From Selaginella moellendorffii (taxonomy: Eukaryota > Streptophyta > Lycopodiopsida > Selaginellales > Selaginellaceae): a stretch of 64,000 bases of DNA. The position numbers were made by a program, and so were the translations under genes. Within the stretch, counting starts at the first letter, position 1. Each line of letters starts with the position of its first letter. The DNA lies in assembly GCF_000143415.4 (NCBI RefSeq), contig NW_003314361.1, positions 256,653 through 320,652 on the forward strand. The letters run 5' to 3'. The notes under the pieces are model-generated. The model did no database searches. It was not told where the DNA came from and saw only the letters and a program-made list of their open reading frames with translations. Below are positions 21,768 through 34,488 of the stretch, one piece after another.

Positions 21768-21847
21768 GAGGTTAGCGCCGCCGCTGGTCATCTCGGACGC
21801 GGAGCTGGAGCAGTGCGTGGTGAGCTGCATTTCTTCGCTGGATTGAC
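21768..21847 (+). pseudogene. Terminal coding fragment of an acetylornithine aminotransferase gene
   Basis: Translates as [19 protein letters not shown] followed by SCISSLD and a stop. This matches the last 29 residues of the intact aminotransferase gene on the minus strand at 61266-62828, except that three residues (EIL) are missing. Nothing else of the aminotransferase is present nearby. It lies about 270 bp upstream of CVNH copy 1, the same relative position the intact gene has to CVNH copy 3, so it is a passenger carried along when the CVNH gene was duplicated. Confidence 0.9.
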
Positions 21848-22058
21848 GGAGAGCTTTCGTGTCACATTCCAGAAGCTGGGATTAGAGCGAAATGAAGGAT
21901 CAATCCATGGGAAGTCCGTGAGCTCTGAGTCGAGGAACACTACAAACACGAACTCAAGTCGAGGAACCCTTCTTGACTACGAATTTTGTGTAGTGGATGA
22001 TCGCTTCGTCAAGGAAATTTGGGCCCACGAGAGCCGTGGCCGAGTTGGAGGTCCCGCG

Positions 22059-22064
22059 TATAAA
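22059..22064 (+). promoter_or_regulatory. TATA box of CVNH copy 1
   Basis: TATAAA 59 bp upstream of the start codon at 22123. The same element sits at the same distance in copy 2 and, on the minus strand, upstream of copy 3. Confidence 0.7.
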
Positions 22065-22122
22065 GTAGAAGCTCTCGCTTCTTCACATTACACATATTCT
22101 CTACGCTCTCCGCTCTCCGCAA

Positions 22123-22774
22123 ATGGCTCCTCGTCTCCTCACACTTTTGATCTTGGTGGTGGTGACTCTGGGAGTGATTGAAGTGAGTGCTCTCGATCCT
22201 TGTTCGCCACAATAGCTCTGATAGATAGATATCTCACGTTTTGATCTACAATCTTCCATTTTAGATAGACATCTCAATGTTTATTCCATGCTAGATATAT
22301 TCCATCTCACTTTCCATGCGAGATATATCTCACGTTTAGATCTCAATTTCGCAATATCTCACTGTTGGATTGATAGAAAGATATCTCGATCACGTGTTTA
22401 TCTCAATCTTGATCCAGATGTTTCAAGTTTGATCCAATCTTTTCTTACGTGAGTGTCTGTTTGTTGTGCAGGCCCAGTGCGATTTCTCCCGATCCTGCAG
22501 CGGCATAACTTATGGCGGCAGCACCCTGATTGCAAACTGCGTGAACCAAGCCGGTGCCACGGTGCGCTCGCAGATTGATCTAAACACCTGCGTGGGCAAC
22601 AACAATGGGCAGCTCGACTGCTCGAGCGGCTACTTCCAGTCGTGCGCCGGTATCCAGTACTCGGGCACCACCGTCAGTGCGACGTGCCCCAGCGTCTCCA
22701 ACCAGCCCATCTTCTCTTCGCGCGACCTCAACAGTTGCGTCCGAAACAGCAATGGCAACCTCCAGTGTTGCTGA
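22123..22774 (+). CDS. Cyanovirin-N homology (CVNH) lectin, secreted, copy 1
   Basis: Two exons, 22123-22182 and 22472-22774, with a 289-bp GT-AG intron; 120 residues. Exon 1 encodes a hydrophobic signal peptide (MAPRLLTLLILVVVTLGVIE). The mature part is two tandem CVNH half-repeats: residues 23-70 (FSRSC, ITYGG, LIANC, IDLNTC) and 75-120 (FQSC, IQYSG, VSATC, DLNSC). This is the pattern of the sugar-binding domain known from cyanobacteria, filamentous fungi and some seedless plants, usually specific for high-mannose glycans. Ten cysteines follow the signal peptide (23, 29, 43, 60, 70, 78, 92, 109, 119, 120), more than the four of the cyanobacterial protein. The protein is identical to copy 2 at 57391-58042. 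A poly(A) signal candidate AATAAA lies at 22841-22846. A defence or glycan-binding role in the apoplast is an inference. Confidence 0.93.
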
Positions 22775-22840
22775 GAATCGCATATCTCATGTATGCGGTG
22801 ATTAGAGGCTGGTTGTGTAGTAACAATTTAGGCCTCATGA

Positions 22841-22846
22841 AATAAA
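22841..22846 (+). terminator. Polyadenylation signal candidate, CVNH copy 1
   Basis: AATAAA 67 bp after the stop codon, followed by T-rich sequence. It is conserved in copy 2 at 58109-58114. Confidence 0.5.
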
Positions 22847-22849
22847 ATG

Positions 22850-25664
22850 CGGTGATGATCTCTTTAACTGTTCTATGATTTTTGTCAAGAGTAATGAGAA
22901 GTAGTAGTTTTTTTTGTATCATGGCAATGAGCTATGGATGTATGAAATCAGTAGATCATCCCAAATGAAATAAATGAGAATTAGTGTGGCTTTCATATAA
23001 GTTTACAGCAATTAGCTATAGAATTTTGCGATCTTTCCCCTTGACGGGGACAATTATGTGTTTCCCTTCGCGGCTATGATCAAAAACGTGTTTCTCACTG
23101 ACCAATGACCAGGGCTTGCCGTTTGCGATCATAGGAAACACTTAATTGTCCTTGTCTGCCATCCTCCATAGTTTAGGTCCATTATTTCTGGGAAAAATCT
23201 CATGAACTCTTTGAATGAAAGTGTAGAAATGAATGAAAATAACAAAAATCTATCGCTCATTGTCATTAAACTTATATAAAAGAATCTTTCCCAGAAAGAA
23301 TGGTCTTTGCATGGTCAGTTGATATTGTCTACAAGCAGTAATACATACCTCACCAGCTATTGGAGCATCCACTTATATGGCCCTGTTCCTTAAGCTATTG
23401 TGACCTTATACCAGCATTATGCTTCCTTAGAATGAAGGTTGAGTGACACCTCCTTCATCAAGAACCAAGCAACCGAGGCCTGTCGTCGATTATAACTTTA
23501 ATGTTGCATTACCCTTTGACTATAACTTGGGAACTGATGTTGTTTGGCTTTCACCTCCAACGACATCATCCATCACCAGCATAAGTATTAATATCTTTTT
23601 AAATGCTTCTTGGTTTGCTCTTGTTATGTTCTTGCTGGCTATAATGGCCATTGTCACTCACATCAAACACATTTAAATTAATTATATATTTCTAGAATTC
23701 ACATTTATAAATTTTGTAAATTTTTGCATAATTTTTTCATATTTTTTATATATAAATAAAAGTATGTTTTTCTCTGTTCAATATACTAATATATGGTACT
23801 TTTAATCCTTTTGATTCTTTGTAATCATAATTGTAATCTATATTTTCTATTATTGTTGAGATATCTTGAATGATATATTATTAAAATTTAATATTAGTTT
23901 AATTTTTTTTATAATGTATATAGTATGCACATATTTAGATTTTTTCAGAAGTTTATATATAGTATCGCGCATATCGTATATAGTTTCTTTAAAAATTCAG
24001 TCAAAGGTATATATATAGTCAATAAAAAAATATAAATATTTGATATATATTGAATATAAAATATGCTAACACCAATTTTTGTATAAAACATATATAACCT
24101 ATGTTTTTTATTTATCTATCATTAAAAATGAAAAAAAGACAACTCATAATTAAAAATCTGTTAAAGTTGTTAAAACACTTTTACTTACAAAATCACTCAA
24201 TATGGTCTTTTCCATTGAGTAGCCAAATTACATATTGTAAGCTTAGGAAAATAACTAATACTGAATTATCTACTTTGTAGACTCTATTAAACCACACAAA
24301 AAAACACTTGTTAAATATTAATTCCAAAACTTGACATTAGCAACTTCTTGTAATTGTGAAGATAGACCTATGTCTACTATTACTATAAAATACAAAATGG
24401 TATATATTCATCCACTTATAGACTCCATTTGAAGCAACAGAATAATAATTATCAAATATTTATATATTTATTGGAGGTACTATGCTTGTTGTGACATTCA
24501 AACCCTAAACCTGATTTGAACCCAAGAACTGCTATGCATATCTATCTATATATATATATATATATGCATGAGCATTATATGCCGAAATTAGTTTCTTAGA
24601 ACTAAAGGGTTGAATAGATTAACTTCCATGGATTTTATAAAAGTAGGGTTTCTAGGAATTTGTACTCAAAACAAATTCTTTTTGTATTTTATCTTTAATC
24701 TTGTCTTTTACCTCATCATCTCCTTCTCTCACCACCATGCTCTTGAAAATTATAACAACTTCTAGTAGTTCTGAAAACAAATCCATGAAGGAGATTATTG
24801 CCCCTCATTCCCACCATTAGCCCAAAACCTTATATATGAGTCCAATCTCACAAAATTTACTATACCAATTATAGTATATACCATCATTAAAAACTAATAT
24901 TATGTTTTTTGAATATACAAAAGTATGCTCCTAAAAATTTAAATATTAATTCTGTTTCATTATTACTATAATATCTTTCTAGCTTTCTTTCTGATTAGCT
25001 TAATATGAGACAATATCACTAGATAACCTCAATAGTTTTGAGCTTCATATTAAATGCAACTTTGAGTAGATTATGAACCACACATGTTTAAGTAGATTTA
25101 ATAGTTATATATTTTTATTCCTATATTTAATATTTATTTTATTCTTAATACATTGTAAAACAAAATTACATTAAAAATCCAAACTCTCCATAGCAGCAAA
25201 AGTCGTGATATGAACCACACACTTTCTTGCCTAGTAGGTGGCTTACACATTATTGCAATTGCTTAAGGTGCTATACTTTTGGCCATAAGGATGGGTTGTT
25301 GCCTCATTTTCCATATAAAAGTTTGAGTTATAGTAATTAGACATGCTTTTGTGAAACTTTATCACTAATACCTCAACATTAATGTGATTAGTTTTAAATA
25401 GAAATGTTGTAAACTGGTCTATAAATGTTTAAATAAGTATTTATTTGAGGTGTTAATTAGAGATCATCACTTCTACTTAATAAACAAGATAGAGATTGTG
25501 GAAAAGTTTACATGAATTGCTAATAACACACTAGATAATATTTTAAAGGTAAGAAAATAAATGAAAAGCAATGGTTTTGATTTTCTTCCACAACAGAACT
25601 TCTTGAAATTTGTATCAGAATATATATAAATTATAAGATTTTATTTTGTTTTTAAACTTTCAAA
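22850..25664. other. AT-rich flank belonging to the segmental duplication
   Basis: Non-coding sequence collinear with about 58118-60275. The two copies run together almost identically from 22850 to about 24310. Copy 1 then has about 820 bp against 225 bp in copy 2, after which homology resumes (25136 against 59815). An open frame at 23443-23676 lacks an ATG and is not called. Confidence 0.7.
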
Positions 25665-27135
25665 ACCTTTGGCCGTTACATGGGCATTTTCAAAGTTCCA
25701 AGCATATCTTTATGGATTTGATACATTGCTTGAGACTAATTATATGGCTGTAACATCAATTTTTAAGTGTAAGAATCTATAAGGTTGGTTAGTAAGATGG
25801 GCATTAACACTTCAAGACTATAGATTTACAGTGGTGCATTTTCTTGAGTATAATATGGTTGTTGTGGATGCTCTATCTCGTGCACCATTGGTGGTGGCAC
25901 CAATGGAGGGTTTGCCTCCTCCACTTCCAGAAAATGCGTTGCCCAGCCATGAGTAGGTAGTGACTGCTTAAAAGGAGGAGCCTTGGATTTGTTAGTTGCA
26001 AATGTGTTGGATGGCAATGAGCCATGTGATGATCAAAACGTTTTGGTATATATGCCAAAAAGTTTAAAATTGTTAAGATATGCTGGTGTATATTGGTGAT
26101 AGTGCTAAATATCACTTTGTTGCACTAAATATTTACATCAACTCATGATTATAGTTTTTCTATGTTAGTCTTATGTTTGGGCATTTGGGATATCACAAAA
26201 TATTGGAAAACATTTTTCATTAGTTGTATTGGCCTCAGTTACAACAAGATGTCTCAGAGTATATCAAGACTTATTAATATTTCAACATATCCACAATGCC
26301 ACCTAGGGGGTTGTTAGAACCAATTCAAGTTTTACAACCATTTGAATTGGTTGTGTATGACTTGATGGGCCATTTCTAAAGTCTTCTACGGGATATTAGT
26401 ATGTTATCACTGCATTTAATTACCTTATTTGGTGGGTTGAAGTGTGTGCACTACTAGATGCAACAACAAATTCCATTGCACAATTCCTTGTGCAAATGGA
26501 CATGATTGTCCTAAGCATATCCTTTTGGATCAAGGTTGTGGCCTAGCTTCTGAAGTCCTCAAAGTGCTGATGTTGGGGCTCAACATTAAACAATCATTTA
26601 CATCAACTTATCATCCTGAGACAAATGTATGGTTGGAATGGCTCAATCAGACATTCAAAGGAATGTTTGTAAAATATGTAAATCTGCAACATTTAAATTG
26701 GAATAGGTGGTTGCCATATCTTTAATTTGCATATGTTTCAGTGCCACAAAGTCTATAGAGATATTGCCATTTTGTGCAGTATTTGGGAGAGAACTTGTTT
26801 TGCCTCTTACAGTTGGATTGATGCCAATAACGCCATGCTATCTAGAGGGGAATGCATGGTTGGAGTATTTGGATCATATTCTACCTATACTATATGTCTA
26901 ATCTTTGGAGTCTTTAGCACGAACATAAGAGTATTAGAGGCATTCATATAATACATAACATAACACACCACTATAGTACCAATTAGGTGATTTGGTGTTG
27001 GTGAAGTTTCTTTGACTTAGGGATCAATGTCATGTAGCTGGTTTACTTCCTTGATAGATTGGATGCTTAGCTTGGTCCACAAGTGTATTGTTTGATTCGA
27101 GTTGATAGGCAACATAATTCACAACATATAGCACA
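25665..27135 (+). mobile_element. Degenerate Ty3/gypsy fragment (RNase H and integrase)
   Basis: Begins in the RNase H domain (a VDALSRAP motif near 25868-25892) and continues into integrase, with the zinc-finger region near 26230-26290 and the core near 26520-26720 (an LDQG motif followed by SFTSTYHPET). Many stops and frameshifts are present. Gag, protease and reverse transcriptase are missing. It begins exactly where homology to the right-hand segmental duplicate ends and is cut at 27135 by insertion of the LARD-like element. Confidence 0.75.
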
Positions 27136-28266
27136 TGTAGCATGTGGTTTTTACCCTTTATCCTATGGTGATTTACTATAGGATAACACTATGAAATTGA
27201 ACCTAAACCCTCTTTGTGCCACGTGATAGATGCCATGTGTCCAAAGGAACATGGTGTGGAACCCGAGGTTCAGGGCCTTGGGCCAATGAACGAAGGAATA
27301 GTGCCAAACTCCCAAGCATGGAGCCAAGGAGTGACGGAACTAGACCACAGAGCAACTCCCGAGCATACAGCCCAAGGAACGAAGGGATAGGAGCCTGAAG
27401 CGACTTGGAACAGTCCTAGAATAATCAGCATCCCAATGTTAGGACTAACATGTAAAACAGAGTTAAATAGAGTCTAGCGTTATTTCGGCATACCGGTGGC
27501 CTAATGCAAGGACATGGGTACTCCATTAGCTAGCATGGAATGGAACTTGGGCTTGGATCCAAGCCAGACGCAGAACAAAGATAAACACGCAAGCGGGAGT
27601 TAGACTATGCCTCAGGTTGGTCAACCATGCCCAACCTGTCCACAATCCTTACTATACATTTGGAACCCCCCATAGGCCCCCCCCCCCTTGAGGAACACAC
27701 GCTTTGGGCTTTCACCCCAAGCCTCCCTTAGTATCAGGAGTTAGTCTCTGGGATAAGCTCAAAACTTACTAAATATGGAATGGCCCTAGATTGTTGAATT
27801 TGGACACAGGACGAACACTATTGTGTTTAGAACAATCTCTACATTCCGCAGATATGCCAAATGAGCAAATTTAAATGCTTTCCATAAATAGCATTTGGGA
27901 CTGAAATGAGATTAATACAAAAGGCATGATAGCGTGGGTGTTTGGCAGACACGGTAAACTATCAACTAGTGAATATTGAGGGACCAATCTCAATATCGTG
28001 GGGGTTTTTGATATTAGCAAGTGCAAGCCAATGACATAAGTTTCTCAAACTAGGCCAAGTATGCTCAGCAAGAAACACATAGGGTTCCTACCTTATGTTT
28101 ATCCAATCTAAGTGTATGTTCATTGACTAGTTTCTCAACTAGCTCAAGTGGGAATTGATAATGGGTCCAACAATATCAACCTCCTGCTGTTGTGGCAGTA
28201 AGGAAAGAGTGTCCATAAGGACTAGCCGACAAGTAACTTTCAATACCCAAAGTCACATTCGTGACA
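27136..28266 (-). repeat. 3' LTR of the LARD-like element (1131 bp)
   Basis: Starts TGTAGCATGTGG and ends TTCGTGACA on the plus strand. Collinear with 34489-35632. It contains the conserved core with the phrase ACGCTTTGGGCTTTCACCCC and a C-tract (G-tract on the coding strand). Confidence 0.88.
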
Positions 28267-28282
28267 CTCTCCCCCTCTAGGG
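28267..28282 (-). other. Polypurine tract of the LARD-like element
   Basis: On the minus strand this reads as a purine run (CCCTAGAGGGGGAGAG type) directly abutting the 3' LTR. The same tract occurs next to the LTRs at 41907 and 43987. Confidence 0.75.
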
Positions 28283-29117
28283 AAGATCGACGTCCTCATC
28301 GATGCATACTTGAGTCTAGACCATTGCCAAGGAAACAATTCTAGAAAAAGTTCACGGTGATCATACTATATGAAAAATGCACTGACTTAAATGAGTTAGG
28401 GTAATCTCTTTGTCTAACGCGGATGTGTTACCAACTCAGATACCTTCCGTCCGTCGCTGACAAGGAAATGACCAATGGAGTTAGCCACCCTTGTTACTTT
28501 AGTTGTCACCCAGCTTACAAAAGTGTGATATACCTCTACCCGCAGAGACATAGAGAGAGAAGCTAGAAGCCTCAACCCTCCTGAACAAAGAAACCAAACC
28601 CGTCGGTAAGGTTTAGATAGACTACTGTAAACAAGTAGTTAGAGTTGTTTACACGGTTATGCCTTTTCAATGAAATATGGAACATCGACAAAGAGGCGGG
28701 TTATGTGACTAGTCGACAATAGCTACCCCATGACTAAAGATTTTACCATGCACACCAAGTGTCGAAGCCAGTCTGCCTATACTGGCCCAAACTCAAAGAT
28801 TAATAGATGGATAATATCAAAGTCAGAGACAATGATATCTTAGAGACTTATGTATCGGTGAATAAATCTTAGATTAAAACACAAAAGCATTCTAAGTATG
28901 TTATCATCCGATAAACCAGTATTATAGTACAGAAACCACCAAGATCAACATAATTGGTAAACATAGGAATCACCATTCAACAAAATTCAATAGCAAGTAT
29001 ATCATCAAGGAAACTCAATGATAAAACTTAATTACCAAAGATGGTAGACAGTATGCCAAACAATTTATGAAAAATAACTCAAAGAACACAAAGTATTATT
29101 GATTAACAAGCAAAATG
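28283..29117 (-). mobile_element. 3' untranslated part of the LARD-like element
   Basis: Matches the 3' untranslated regions of the chimeric gypsy elements (41320-41900 on plus, 43990-44590 on minus) through about 28760. Further in, no relative is found in the window. Confidence 0.7.
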
Positions 29118-30252
29118 TGTAAGGAACCAACTCGCCGAGGTGTCGTAGGCTAAAGGAACCCCGAAAGCATGACCAAAATGACAAAGAGTTCATCTGATAG
29201 GGCCAAGTCAAAGATCGAGTCCAAGACCGACTTGGAGACCAAGTTCGAGATAGAGTCCGGAATCGAGTCCGAGGCCGACTCGGGGACCGAGTTCAAGACC
29301 GAGTTCGAGACGGAGTCCGAGATCCGAAATCGGGTCCGAGACTAAGTCCGAGGTCGAGTCCGAGGTCGAGTCCGAGATCGGGTCCGAGATCGAGTCTGAA
29401 ATCGAGTCCGAGACCGAATCCGAAGTCGGATCCGAAATTGAGTCCGAGATCGAGCCAGAGACTAAGTCCAAATACTAATACGGGTCAAGGGGTGAAAGCC
29501 CAAAGCGTGCGTTTCCCAGGGGGGGGGGGCTGCAGGGGGTTCCAAAAGTATAGTAGGGATAGTGAGGTCTAAAAACCCTTTTTAGGGGACTCTCCAGTGG
29601 GGCTTCCAAACCGACTTGAGGTTGAGACTAGGACCGAGGGGCCTTGGGTGGGAGTGAGCATGGACTTGGTTGGTGCCGGAGGGGCCATCCAAGGAAGTGG
29701 TCAAGAGCAGCTCCCACTCCCGAAAGGGAAACCGATTGCGGTGCTCCCGACTCATGTGGAGTGGTGCCCCACTTGAGTACCATGCGGCTCATTGGTCCTC
29801 GCCCTCCCTAGGGGCTTGGGCCTTCCTTCGGGATGGAAGTGGGGGGGTAGAGGTACCCATACCGGGCCGCTAGGCCACGGTGTTTCACCCCGGCGTCCCG
29901 AAGCAAGTGTTACACTCAAGACTTGGGATTTAGAGGGTCCCATGATCAAGTCTTGTGGTACCAAGGGATGTTAGGAACTTGGAAGCTTGGTGTGCTTAGC
30001 TGCTTGTGCTTGCAAGGAGTGTAGTCGAACCTTAAGTCCAATCTAACCCGGGGAGGGGGATTGGGAGTGATTTGGGAATCCGTGGATGGATGGCTAACAC
30101 TCCGTTGCTCGTGCAGTGAGTAGCTGAAACCAAGTAGGAGTTGGTACCATAGGCGAGAACCTTGCCAAGGTAATTTAGCAAAAGCCAAGGCAGTGTTGGA
30201 CGGATAGACGAGGTAAGCTGGCAAATTGGAAAGGAAAAATTTATGGCTTACA
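29118..30252 (+). mobile_element. Solo LTR with minisatellite, inserted in the LARD-like element
   Basis: 1135 bp with TG...CA ends and a 5-bp target duplication AAATG (29113-29117 and 30253-30257). It carries a purine-rich minisatellite and, after it, the phrase GGTGAAAGCCCAAAGCG with a G-tract that is also present in the LARD and chimera LTRs. It ends GGAAAAATTTATGGCTTACA, almost the same as the end of the solo LTR at 49055-50697. No internal domain remains, so it was probably reduced by recombination between two LTRs. Confidence 0.85.
29206..29464. repeat. Purine-rich minisatellite (GAGTCCGAG/GATCGAGTCC units)
   Basis: Imperfect tandem array of 6- and 12-bp units such as GAGTCCGAGATC. An antisense frame (29208-29471) translates it as a Ser/Asp repeat, which is an artefact of the period being divisible by three. 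Confidence 0.9.
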
Positions 30253-33200
30253 AAATGCTTGTGAATGTATCATCTGAAGGAAATTACATCTAAATCTATC
30301 AGAACTAACTCGAGTAATAATCAACAAAATAGAATGAATGTGGTAAGACCAACAAATATAGTGTTCATGCTAACTATTGCACTAGCTAATCTGAATCCAT
30401 CCCAGCCAACAACACTAAGGAACGCAAGTTGCCTAAGCAAGTGTTAGCAATATCCTAATGATATCTCAACCCAAGAGACCAATTTAGAACAAACTACAAA
30501 GAACATGTGATATTGCGAAAAGCCATAAGTTATCAAGGAGAACAACTAACCATTACGAAAGATCATCAATCATCCTATCAAAAAGAGAGATGCATAATCA
30601 CCGTCAAAGAAAGAATCTACCATCCCAAAGAACAATAAATCATTCTTGATCAACAATAATCAAGTAAAACCTTTTGATAAGGATAATCAACTATCTTAGA
30701 TGATAGTCAATCATCACCAATGATTGCTAGATGCAAAAGCCAATTTCAGCATCAAAGCTAATGAGCCAAAAATGCCTTCCCCAACAACTTTTAACAAATG
30801 GAATAATGAGCATAAAAACTCAAAGAACCAAAAGCTCGAAGAAGTATATAGCCAAGTCTTGCCTAACAATAATCATGAGTCTTGCATGAATTAACTTCAA
30901 TGCTAAAGAAGAAATCACGGCATAACCCACAATATTCTTCTCAACACATCCATAAGTTAAATTTCATAGTGCAAAGTTAATGAAGAGCATATCTACATCA
31001 ATCTAAAAGCTAAGCACAATAGAGCTATGTTCAACAAGTGATCACTAAACGATCCTTTATGAATCCATCTATAGCAAGACATAACTCATTTCATAACAAG
31101 CATAAGAAGAATCATCAATGATCGATATATCCCAACTCAAATCTAACAAGGACTCAAATATTTTAATATCGATCACTAACTCTTCATCTTGTAAAGCTAG
31201 CATAATCCACAACTAAATTACTTTTCAAGGAAAAGCTAAAGCTCAACCTCTACTAAACAATCTCGTCTAGAACACAACTAACTCAACTTGCCACTCAGTT
31301 CATTTGAACGTCAATATAGTTGCTACCTAGCAAATGCACAAATACCAATAACACAAAGCTACAGCCAAATTATCAACACTATCTTCATCGAGACTAATGA
31401 AACTCAATATCAATCTTTGGAGAGACATCTTATTTCACTTAAAACTCAACATTAACAATGTTAATGAAAAGGCATCACTTCAATGCCATTAACACCATAA
31501 CAAAGCTAGAAGAAAGCATGAGTGAATCACTACTCAAAATTCCTTAACAACTAAGCTAAGCAAAGTCGAAGATACCTTACTTAGTATCCAAGACTAAACC
31601 TTCAACTATACTCAGTTACAAATAACACATCATCAAGAAGTGATTCACCACATCCAAGACTTAATGAAATCCAACACTACGAACTAAACACAACCAAATG
31701 ATATCGACAGAGGTAGAATCAACATGCTAACATGGAAAACCATGTAAGTTTAACGACATGATCCTCTGCAACACCATCCAGTAAAGCAAGCCCATCATTG
31801 ATAAATCTTCATCGAGCAAAGCAAGTATCAACAGTCCTCGACGAAGTATACAAACAATCACTAGTCGCAAAGCAACTAACAATCACTCTTCAACTTGCCT
31901 TCACAAGACCCAACACTAAACACATATCATCAAGTCATATACTTATCCAACATGAACATAATGCCTCAAGTACGAGATAAAGGTTCATAGACAAGCATAA
32001 TTAAATGACCACTTGAATCCAACTGAACTGTAATAAGCTCACTAATGCGTTTAGCCAACAGCTCTAAGCATGCTTTGAAGAGGCTAGCTATGCATGATCA
32101 ACACTCTGTCAAAATTAAAGTGAAGACTATGAGATGGACTCATATTGGTACACAATCTCTTTACAAAAAAAAGGCTATAGTATAGGTACTAACATCTCAA
32201 CCTCAATAACTAAGTTGGACATCACCATCCTCAGCCAAGGTGCAGAGCCACCAAGACCAAGTAAAAATCAATGAGAGCTCACTACTCTCATAAAGTCTTA
32301 ATGAAATGCAAGGTGCAACCTGCCACCAAGCACAACGCTATAGAAGAAAAGCACAAGGGTCACTTTTCTAGAAAATCACAATAGACACTTTTTTACATCA
32401 ACTCTAGACTCTATCCAACTCAATTGCCTTAGTCCCAAAAGTCATCATCCCTTTTGGGTTGCATCATACAAACTACTTACTAAGATTTAAGCTAACCGAA
32501 GTCAACTCTAACCTTTTCACTAGTTTGTACTGGCTTTTACGAAAACACTTTACGAAAACAGAATCATTTTCTAGCAAAGTGATTAATAGATCAACCATTG
32601 GAAAAGCCTAAAAAAATTTGTGGAAATTTTCCATCCTAGAGAAAGAATAACTCTTAGTCTAGGAATACAAACTTTCAAGACTTAACCAACTTCTTCCTAC
32701 TAACAACTTCATATAGATTCACCTCAACACAAATTCTCAAGACCCAACAGCATGCTAAGCATCAAACATCTTGCCTATATTTTTGACATCTGCAAAATGT
32801 AAAATGATCATCCAAGGCTTGATCACGAAGACCATATTTTCGGATATCCATATTGCACTAACATTCTTCTTTAACCACCTTCAAGATCCAATGTGAAGCC
32901 AAAACATTAACAAGAAAAATAACATGGAAAATCAAGGTCAAAGGAGAATTCTTCATCACTCGAAATAATAATGCCACTTCCACTAATAAAAGTGCTATTG
33001 ATGTCAATGCTTCAACTACACATCTTCTCTATCCAACAATCTACTCAAAGTGTTAATGGATCAACCAATGAGCTATAGCAAATAAATGTTACAACCCTTT
33101 TTCCAACACCTTATGGGTAAACCCTTAAGGAAACAACGTACCACTCAAGTTTAGCATAATGGACCACCATCGAGAATCCAATCAAAGCTACTACAATGCT

Positions 33201-34476
33201 ATTTTGTGCAAGTAAACTAGCTTCACCATCAACCACTTTAGGGTTGATCATCGTTTAACCAAACAACTTCGTAAACACATTGCTCATTATCACATAGATA
33301 TGATATAAGTATCACAATGACTTGATCATCAATTGAGCAACACCACAAGCAATGCCAGTGTCATTACTTCAAAGGTTTATGTGAGTATCAAATGCCAACT
33401 CTATTCGACAAAATGTAACATAAATGCCTACCGATAAAGATTTACAACACCCAACACCACTAACTTTTGTTCACAACACAAACAAGCTCATGCCACTCTC
33501 TTTCCGACCAAACTCAAAACTAATCCAACACTAAACTACCCTAGGAGCAATAACAAGGTTCTCGGAAAAGAATTAAGCATTGTAACCCAAGTCTTCCAAT
33601 AGTAAGCCTAGACAAAATGGTTTAGCGCTTTACCGTTATCCATCCCATGACTCACCACTTGTAAGGCCATCATTTCTAACATGCATTAAGGGACTCTTGA
33701 TTGCATATTGTGAACACGAGCAATGAGTCACACCTTGTTGCAAATCATCTCTCCAAGAAGAGAAGATGATTTACGTGTATGATCCTTTATCCCTAACAAC
33801 TCTCTTTTCGGTCTCATCTTTGACTAAACCTCAAGTTTGCATTTGCACTGCCTTTAGTCCAATCCAAGAAAAGTTTATAAGAGAGTACAGCAATGACTAC
33901 TTGAATCAATAGACTAATCTCTACAATCTTGATTGATCCATTTGTATTCATGCTTAGGAAGGATCCACTAGTGTCGTGCTAAACAGCTACGGACTAGCCT
34001 ATTTGTCACTCACAGCAAACCCAAGGAAGGTTTACTTTTACTCACGATATATGGAACAAATCATGGAACCATTGGAACAACTCATGGAACCAATGATAGG
34101 CTAGCATTAATCTTGCCAACTCAAAGTGCAACCTTGAGTTGCTAATGTGCTTCACTCACGAGCCCAAGCAAAAACTCGTGCACAAATGGTACACCTCAAT
34201 CCATTTTGCCAACTCAAAGTGTAACCTTGAGTTGCTAATGCGCCTCATTCACGAGTCCCAGCACAAACTCGTGTAAGCTCTCAATCCCATTTATGAGCCC
34301 AAGAGCAAGCTCACATACAATGCGGTACAAAAAGGTAACTGAACTCCATACCCAAGGAACGAATGTGAAGCCTTTGTACCCAAACGTGTACCCACTCAGA
34401 TCATCGTTTTCATCTCTGCGTATGCAACGAGACTAGTTACCCAATCTCATTGGATAGTACTCGCCGAGACTCATCC
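30253..34476 (-). mobile_element. Non-coding interior of the LARD-like element
   Basis: About 4.2 kb of A/C-rich sequence on the plus strand with short CAA/ATC-rich phrases and no long frames on either strand. No gag, protease, reverse transcriptase or integrase motif was seen. Near 34130-34300 a phrase containing CCAACTCAAAGTG is duplicated (about 34117 and 34206). Confidence 0.75.
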
Positions 34477-34488
34477 TCTAATACCAAA
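34477..34488 (-). other. Primer-binding site (initiator tRNA-Met type)
   Basis: On the minus strand the base after the LTR terminus CTACA begins TTTGGTATTAGAGG, close to the TGGTATCAGAGC complement of plant initiator tRNA-Met. Confidence 0.8.

Noticed and set aside
23443-23676. 77-codon frame with a hydrophobic C-terminus, duplicated at 58711-58944
   Set aside because: It begins with GTG rather than ATG, lies in AT-rich flank, and its identity between copies is explained by the recent segmental duplication.
27216-27398. Short frames repeated at 34568-34870
   Set aside because: They lie within the two LTRs of the LARD-like element and repeat only because the LTRs do.
29208-29471. Ser-Asp repeat protein on the minus strand
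   Set aside because: It is the translation of the purine-rich minisatellite within the other solo LTR, with no flanking protein-like sequence.
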